Assembly (NCBI GenBank): GCA_033002965.1
Contig: JAURVB010013838.1
Span: 1 to 64,000, forward strand
DNA: 64,000 nucleotides
Direction: 5' to 3'
Source of the DNA: Piper betle
Lineage: Eukaryota; Streptophyta; Magnoliopsida; Piperales; Piperaceae
In this document: positions 56,916-64,000 of the stretch, one piece after another
Numbering within the stretch: the stretch's first letter is position 1
How the letters are laid out: every line of letters starts with the position of its first letter
The notes under the pieces: model-generated
Seen by the model: the letters and a program-made list of their open reading frames with translations, nothing else
Database searches by the model: none
Told to the model about the DNA's origin: nothing
Position numbers and translations under genes: made by a program

Positions 56916-59083
56916 TGTAACGCCCCAAATCCGGTTCACACTCGTGAACCAAACCGGCATGTTACAGGCCCCGGTTAGGTCAGCTAACCCAAACCTAACT
57001 CGTGCGGATCTAATCTCGGCGTCTTAAGATGAAGATCCAACTTGCTATATGTATGTATGAATGCATAAAACCCTAACAGGATACTACATGGATGACATGC
57101 AACCAATTTTCACACTAACACAATTACAATCAAAATTAGTAAAAATTCTAAAACGAAAGGGACAGAATTTCCCCTAAAAATGCAATTAGGGGCCACCCTT
57201 TCAAAATCATATATTCAAACATATATACGCATAGCAACAATAGCATTCACACAGACTTCTAATCTACTATATTCATCATTCTCTGAACTTTGGGTCCTAA
57301 CCCATCACACTTTTGCTGCGACTCTGATCATTTCATTTCATGTCATTGTCATGCCTCAAACATTTAATCATAGCATGTTTATAAAATAACATCATAAACA
57401 AAACATTAAACATTCAATCACCCAATGTGTGTGTGCAGAAGACCTTATTGCTCCTCTGTCCTGGCCGGCACATCCATCTCGTGCTTATCACCTACATATA
57501 TATAGGAAAAACGTCACTAACAAGCGTTACTGGTCCGAAAAGAAAATAACTATAACAAACTGGCTATGAGAGCAAACTCTCATATGAAAGAAAACAACAT
57601 ATACTCCACGTGAACACTCTGAAGGGCACTACTGAGGAGCCACTAGGCTGCAGACCGGGTAGCATCCCGAACTTACTGATTTGCTGCTGGTACTGTGCCG
57701 CTCTCGGCACTTCTTTTCAGTACTTCACGTGAAACTTTATCTTGAGCCCTCTCCTTACCTCCATATTTCTCCTGGCCTTGAGCATGAAGGCCGAGTACTC
57801 TCAGGTAGTCGCCTTTAGTACCCTTTGAACCACAAGTCCGGACATGCGCTGTACTAAACAGTACCCGTAAACCTCCACGTTCTCCGGGTGTGAGGAACTC
57901 AAACGCGGAGTTGTCAGGATCCCTCGGGAATGGAATAGTCCGCTGGCACTAATCCAGAGCCCGCTTTGATTGTCACGGCATCCTCTGCATGGTACGTGCT
58001 GTAACACCCCAAATCCGGTTCACGCTCGTGAACCGAACCGGCATGTTACAGGCCCCGGTTAGGTCGGCTAACCCGAACCTAACTCATGCGGATCCAATCT
58101 CGGCGTCTTAAGATGAAGATACGATCCATCATGAATGAATAAATACGCAAAATCCTAACATGGTACTACATGAATGACATGCAATTCAAAATACACACCA
58201 ATACAATTACGATCAAAAATTCTGAAATAAAACAGACAGGGTCTCCCCTAAAAGTGCAATTAGGGTCCACCCTGTCAAAATATATATATACAAATATATA
58301 AGCATATATCAACAATTTCATTACACACAATCTGATATACTATAAGCTCATTCTGGAACTTGGGTCCTAACCCATCATACTTTTGCTGCGCTACTCTGAT
58401 CATTTCATTTCATGTCATTGTCATGCATCAAACATTTAATCATGTCATTCACAAAATAATAACATAATAATACAATATTAAACATTCAGAAATCTAACAT
58501 GTGTGTGCACAAGACCTCATTGCTCCTCCGTCCAAGCTGGCTCATCCATCTCGTGCTTATCACCTACATATATATAAGAAAAACGTCAGTAACAAGCGTT
58601 ACTGGTCCGGAAAATAAAATAACTATAACAAACTGGCTATGAGAGCAAACTCTCATCTGAAAGAAAACATCATACTTCCTCAAGAACACTCTGAAGGGCA
58701 CTACTGAGGAGCCACTGGGCTGCAGACCCGGTAGCATCCCGAACTTACTGCTCTGCTGCTGGTACTGTGCTACTCTCAGCACTTCTTTTTCAGTACTTCT
58801 CGTGAAACTTTATCCTAAGCCCTCTCCTTACCTCCATATTTCTCCTGGCCTTGAGCACGAAGGCCGAGTACTCTCAGGCAGTCGCCTTTAGTACCCTTTG
58901 AACCACAAGTCCGGACATGCGCTGTACTAAACAGTACCCGTAAACCTCCACGTTCTCCGGGTGTGAGGAACTCAAACGCGGAGTTGTCAGGATCCCTCGG
59001 GAATGGAACAGTCCGCTGGCACTAATCCAGAGCCCGCTTTGACTGTCACGGCATCCTCTGCATGGTACGTGCAGTCGGTTTCT
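56916..59083. repeat. Tandem duplication of LTR end (about 1,084-bp unit)
   Basis: Units 56,916-57,999 and 58,000-59,083 align throughout: 'tgtaacgccccaaatccggt' against 'tgtaacaccccaaatccggt', and both end 'catggtacgtgc'. Each starts with a hairpin (GGTTCAC, spacer, GTGAACC). Divergence is a few percent by eye. Confidence 0.9.
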
Positions 59084-60939
59084 CCATCTCTCGTCTCACT
59101 GAAAACTCGATAAAACTATATATATAGGCCTGGGAAGGGATTCATATAATAGGCCCGAAGGCAACTTGTGGTGGATCTTGTTTTCGAAATCATCCTCGAG
59201 GGATCTCATCCTCGAGGGGTTATTAATCCGGAAATATTCGATTAAATGGCCCGAGTTAAGTGGGATCCGATAAAACGCCACTTAACCCGCCCTGCAATAA
59301 TAAAATAAACATACAATGGAAGAGCGTAAAACAAGACGAGTCCTAAACGGACCTGGTAGAAGCTCCAAGCGTGTCATCGCGCCTAGGCGGCGAGCTCCTA
59401 TTCCGTACCTACACATCAAAACTAAATACTAACGCCCGCTAACTAAATGATGCATCAAACTCAACACAATTAAACACAGAATCATCATCAAAATAACCAT
59501 CAAATAATTATAAGAGTAAATAATCCTAACTCAACTACTCATACCATATTTTATTCTGTTCTTCTAAGTTGCATCGTACTAGTTTAACATGTTCATACAC
59601 AATTCATCTCATTAGATCACTTCATTCACTAATAATCTCATCATGCACATCTTTACTTTATTCATGGTCAAGACATTAATCATGATAATTAATTAACCCT
59701 AGCATGCTATGCTAACAATTATCATCAATTTTAAATAAATCAATCGGAGGTAATTATACCTCACGTCGTCGGCAATCGGCGACGGCTAGGGTTCCGTCGC
59801 GCGTCTCGGAGCTCAAATTCGGCGCTCATCGGCGTCCGAAGCTCGATTGGGCTCCACTGGGTGAGCCCCGCGGAAGATCCGGTGAATTCCGGAGAATTCC
59901 AGAAATTCCGATTTTCCGGCGGTTTTCCGGGAGCCACTGGCGGTTTTCCGGCGACTTCCGGTGGTTTTCCGGCAACAATCGCCGGCGGCGTCTACTAGCT
60001 GGATAGGGGTCATATAGGGTACCATTGGAACCGGCTCGGCGAGCCCGACACATCCACGACGTCCACATGGTCGGCCGAGGCGGTGGCTCGCCGGAAAAAG
60101 GCTAAACAGAGCCGGCGGCGATGGGTCGCTAGATCCGGCCGGCCACGGTGGCGACGGCCTCCGTTCCAGTCGGGGAAGGCAGCTGAGGGGTCGAGGACGT
60201 CGAGCCGACCACCTGATCGTGGTGGCGACGGTCGGCGGCGGCGCGATCGGCGACGCGACCAAAACCTTGCCGCGGCGCTACGCACGGCGATTCCGGCGTC
60301 ACGGCGGCCCGATTGGGGCCGGACTTGGTCGGGGCAGCATGGCGACGCCGTGGCTGGGCCGGGCGGCGTCGAACGGCGGCCAGGCGGCGTCGGCCGTGGC
60401 GGCGGTGGCGCGCGAACAGGGGCGGCGCGCGGCAATGTTCTGGGGAAGAAAAGGTCGGGGAAGAGGAAGAAAAGGGCTGGTGGCAATTTCGTAAATAATA
60501 CTTGACTCGTCTCCGGCTCGAGTCAAGTATAATAACTAAGTCGTATTAAATCCTAAAAAATTCATAAAAATCGGGAAAAATCCCGTAAAATCAAACAACA
60601 CCACAATATTATAATGATATGCTCTATGACTAACAACCCACCCAGACTGCCCGAACGCGTCCTAACGCGGTAAACGGCCTAATACTAATTCTACGATCCA
60701 CTATATATAAAAATAATAAAAAAATGACTGGCATACTCTCATATATCTGATAACTCATTCTGTTCTGCTGTGTTCATGACGTTATCATCATATACTTGGG
60801 TACGCATGACCCTCATAGCTCATACACGCGACTGGCATCGGCTCAGTACACGTGTCCTGAAACTGACTCAACTCGAAAAATAACGGTCGACCCGACCGGT
60901 TCTGAATATAAAACCCTAACTCGAATCGTGGGTTTTACA
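56916..60939 (-). mobile_element. Large Ty3-type 3' LTR with partial tandem duplicate
   Basis: Read on the minus strand, the LTR starts TGTAAAACCC at 60,939 directly after a polypurine tract and ends GGGGTGTTACA at 58,000 (2,940 bp). A second copy of its last 1,084 bp follows (57,999-56,916). It contains the GC-rich core (60.05-60.45 kb), 'cctagccgtcgccgattgcc' (near 59,780), a TATA run (near 59,120) and a conserved 3' segment. The nearest relative in the window is the plus-strand LTR at 47.5 kb. It is inserted into the internal region of the copia element. GC-rich open frames at 59.8-60.5 kb are artefacts. Confidence 0.8.
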
Positions 60940-60940
60940 A

Positions 60941-60952
60941 CCTTCCCTCCTT
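60941..60952 (-). other. Polypurine tract and conserved pre-LTR box
   Basis: On the minus strand AAGGAGGGAAGG immediately precedes the LTR start. Upstream of it is TTTCGAGGACGAAATTTTTA, a box typical of the 3' end of plant Ty3/gypsy internal regions. It primes plus-strand synthesis and fixes the element's orientation. Confidence 0.85.
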
Positions 60953-63900
60953 ATAAAAATTTCGTCCTCGAAATTTTAACTCAAGGAGGTTCTGCTAAAA
61001 CTAGTTCCTGGAAGCTGGGATACATATCAGTCGTATCCTCTACTGGTTCAACAACCTTATACATCCTCACTGACTGTAGTGGTGCCGATGTGGCGAGTCA
61101 TGCTAGTGATGCTGACCATCTCAAACATTCTGGATTCTATACTTCTTGTGTCTGTTCTGACATTACCATCATCATGCTCTTCTGTTTTGATCCCCACTGC
61201 TAACTCGGCGGAAAAACCCTAGGTCACCCCTAAGGGCCTACTAGGTTGGTCAAGCAGATACTCTAGAGTATCGCAAGGTTCTAATCTGGGTTATGTCTGG
61301 AAAACTACGCCGAGGGTAAGACCTACCTGCTAACATCTACCCATGTCCCTCTAATAGCCATCTGTGAACAGTCACCTACATGTACTCGCAGGAAACTCTA
61401 TTCTTAAGTCCTACAACCAACCTAAAGTGTGCTATGAGTCTCCTGCTAGGTACGAATGTATAGGTTAATGAGCTACACGGCTTACCGTCGCCAATCTAGA
61501 TATAACTCTCAGGTGTCCCGGTATAAGGAACTGGACCGCTCACGGGGTCCTAGTTGACTCGGTCCTGAGTCAAATATCTCACTCTGTTCTATATGAGAAC
61601 AAGGATAGCTGCTATTCTCTACTGCATACTATGGCTCAGGTGACTATCTATACAACTACTAACTACTGCTGAAAGGAGGCGAGAACACCTGTACATACAC
61701 AGCGTGTCTCAAGGAGTATGATAACATACTCTGTATGGGACTGTGGAGTCTGCATCTGGTCTGTGGCCTGTGCTCTGTGCTATGTGCTCTGGTCAATGTA
61801 TACTCATCTCAATCCTCTGGATAAACTGATGGCAGAACCGATACATACAAGGGTGAGTGGGAATCCTCAAGTGAAAACTCTACTATGTCTGACATCTCTA
61901 GGTTATAGGAAGGGAGGCTGAATCTCATGGAAATCTAATCACACTGCTCAAGAACTCTCAATGGGGACATCTCATCCTCATATGTAATATCTGATGCTAG
62001 GTAAACTGGGGATCCTGGGACCTGTGGGTTATGGGCCCACACGCTTCTGCTGCACAACTCTTATCTATGGTAAGGTTAAGGTCTCATGCAAATGGCAGGG
62101 GATAAAATCCCTATGTAACATAATGGGTGGCCCAAAATATTGGTAGGTCTGTGGACTTGTCTCTAAGATCACCACAATTCACTATGCCACAGGTGATCAA
62201 GCTGTGGAATAGTCAATCAATGACGAATCTCAAAAACGGCTCCTAATTGGCTCTAGTTTAATCAGCTAACAGTAGGCACGTGTTTCTCGATACCGTACTA
62301 GTCACGCACTTCTAAACGGGCGGGGCTCAAACGACCCAAAGAACCACTGTCTCCCCTCAAGTCTACGGGGACTTATAGTGAGGTTTGACGCGTGTCTCGT
62401 CCGCTCTTCAGTGGTGTGTGACCTGCCGTCCCGTACCGATTTGTAGTACTAATCTCAACTCACATGACTACTACCGCTGTGGTAGACTCTCAAGCAAGGC
62501 TATAAATAAAGATGAGCATACACTGATATACTCCATCTGGTCCACTCTCATGTTGGGGTGAAATCCTCCTCGGAAGATCGATCTGCAAACATCTACCTAT
62601 ACTGTAAACCCTAATCAGTACCATAGAGGTACCTCTATACTCGGGCAAGGCTCAATCCTATGGTTCAAGGTGAGAACCTAATCGTGCTGGCGAAACACAA
62701 GGAAATCAATCTCTCTCTGAAAGACCCTTCCTCACTAACCCTCTATCCATGCCCCATACTAAGTCAACCTCCTATCGCTGGCTGGCCAATCGCTAAATGG
62801 GTTAAACTACGCGTATGATCATCTACTAACCATCTGATCTATGTATGCTGGTTGTGACCCATGGATCATGCAGTCTACACAATCTGATCATTGTGACCGT
62901 CTCATCTGGAGGTCACTCTGTCATGTTCCCTGACTCTGTCCATACGCATCCCTATGAGACTGTAACTAACAGTGTCTGATGGGGACATCTTGCAATATTC
63001 ATCTGACCCAATGATGTTAGGTCAAGACAATGATTGCAAGAGAACTGTGAAGTGGGATCCTATGCCATCTCATCCAAATAACCTCCGTTTTCCTTAACTC
63101 TTTTCTATTCTGCTGACTTCACTGTAACTATTCCTTGTTCCTCAACTCTAGTCCTACTAAACCTTAACTAATCTACTCGGTCGGTGGATGAGCAATACAC
63201 GGACGGCGGTAGTGCATCTTCGGTCGGTGGTGGTACATCTCGAACGACGGTTGTGCACTCGGCGGTAGTTGTGTGACTCGGTCGGCGGTCGTGCAACTCG
63301 GTCGGTGGTTGTGCAACTCGGTCGGTGGTTGCGCACTCGGTCGGTGGTTGCGCACTCGGTCGGTGGTTGCGCACTCGGTCGGTGGTTGTGCACTCGGTCG
63401 GTGGTTGTGCACTCGGTCGGTGGTTGTGTACTCGGTCGGCGGTTGTGCAACTCTGTCGGTGATAATTCTATCTAGATGCTAAATTCTGATCTGGATCATA
63501 TACATCATAAATCCACTCTACTATCTCTAACATATCTTGGCTGCTAACAACTAGGCTCAGGTTGTCCAACCATACGTGTCTAATCCAGAGGGGTTTGGAT
63601 CATGTGCTGACGCATATGATGGTAAATCTATGCTGAACTCACTGTAATCTCTTCAAATCTGGAGTGGCTACTTTCATCAGTGCTGACTGGCCTTCAATAG
63701 TAATCCTGATCTTTTCCTCATCATATCGAGACCTCTGTCTGGTAAAGTGAAGCCAAAACTGCTACCAGCAGGTCATAAACTAATGGAGGAGGGGATGTGG
63801 TGAAGTACCCATTGGACTGCCGATCCACCTCGCTACTCATCCTCATTCATCACTATCTTCTGGAAGTGGTCCATCTCATGTATCAACTAGCTTGCTAATA

Positions 63901-64000
63901 TCTCTATACTTCAAGCTCCTTATTATTACCCATTTTCTTTTTAACTCATTCCTATCATGTACACCATGTCCCATGGAAATAGGACTGATGTGGTGACATA
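60953..64000 (-). mobile_element. Internal region of the Ty3-type element, apparently non-coding
   Basis: About 3 kb upstream (minus strand) of the polypurine tract shows no gag, protease, reverse transcriptase, RNase H or integrase motif that I can find on either strand, and no long minus-strand frame apart from a minisatellite artefact. Either this is a long non-coding 3' internal part, or the element is a large non-autonomous (LARD-like) derivative. The 5' LTR lies beyond the window. Confidence 0.55.
63176..63465. repeat. 19-bp minisatellite
   Basis: Tandem units of 'cactcggtcggtggttgtg', with 'tgc' variants, are most regular from 63,290 to 63,450 and degenerate to the left. Because 19 is not a multiple of three and the unit lacks stops on either strand in most frames, it creates several overlapping repetitive open frames on both strands. 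These are not genes. Confidence 0.92.

Noticed and set aside
59813..60526. Frames up to 158 codons on both strands
   Set aside because: They fall in the GC-rich core of the minus-strand LTR and correspond to the non-coding core of the plus-strand LTR.
63176..63465. CRISPR-like array
   Set aside because: Units are contiguous 19-bp tandem repeats without spacers, in a plant nuclear context.
63157..63482. Repetitive Thr/Pro/His- or Val/Gly-rich proteins
   Set aside because: Generated by a 19-bp minisatellite in several frames on both strands.

Overview
This is plant nuclear DNA from an angiosperm; I cannot name the species. The evidence is: a cluster of NB-ARC/LRR disease-resistance genes; an eight-exon, GT-AG spliced KH-domain gene of the plant BTR1 family; a zinc-finger protein with plant-type QALGGH fingers; remnants of plant DUF1997, pheophorbide-a-oxygenase-like, MIP18/AE7-like and aspartyl-tRNA synthetase genes; and typical plant LTR retrotransposon, Helitron and hAT-like debris. 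Coding density is low. Only two genes look intact: the NLR at 30.8-33.6 kb (minus strand) and the KH gene at 35.8-41.1 kb (plus strand). A C2H2 zinc-finger gene at 51.1-52.3 kb is complete apart from one apparent frameshift.

Layout. 0-34 kb is an NLR graveyard, all minus strand except one inverted piece. Subfamily A has three near full-length copies (1.99-5.2 kb broken, 16.4-19.2 kb broken, 30.8-33.6 kb open) and short remnants at 10.5, 11.4 and 15.4 kb. Subfamily B survives only as LRR pieces truncated at one common breakpoint (0-0.6, 22.4-23.0 and 27.9-29.65 kb). The flanks of these genes are duplicated with them, so most intergenic sequence in this half is segmental duplication. A decayed Helitron Rep/helicase lies at 12.25-14.1 kb, GC-rich hairpin-ended repeats at 8.5-9.3 and 20.8-21.6 kb, and DUF1997 fragments at 21.7-27.4 kb. 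A solo LTR at 28.26-28.83 kb splits an LRR coding region with a 5-bp target duplication.

34-46 kb holds the BTR1-like KH gene, with a minisatellite in its first intron, then an orphan last exon of aspartyl-tRNA synthetase and dispersed repeats. A piece of the KH gene has been copied to 34.3 kb, just upstream of the intact NLR.

46-64 kb is dominated by transposons: a hAT-like element at 46.65-47.41 kb, a large LTR on the plus strand (47.5-49.9 kb), a copia 5' LTR with its tRNA primer site (56.3-56.9 kb), and a large minus-strand Ty3-type LTR (56.9-60.9 kb) with polypurine tract and an apparently non-coding internal region running off the window. Between them lie a pheophorbide-oxygenase-like pseudogene (50 kb), the C2H2 gene, and a MIP18/AE7-like exon fragment (54.9 kb).

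How it fits together: the NLRs would be intracellular immune receptors, and the KH protein a cytosolic or nuclear RNA-binding protein whose Arabidopsis relative is named for binding a tobamovirus RNA. From memory, BTR1L and a DUF1997 gene are also neighbours in Arabidopsis, so the KH gene plus DUF1997 debris may be an old syntenic pair invaded by NLR duplications and transposons. I found no clearly new biological system. The strongest oddities are the NLR N-terminus (no coiled coil, an ambiguous hydrophobic leader), the hAT-like element carrying LTR sequence, and the frame-restoring LTR insertion.
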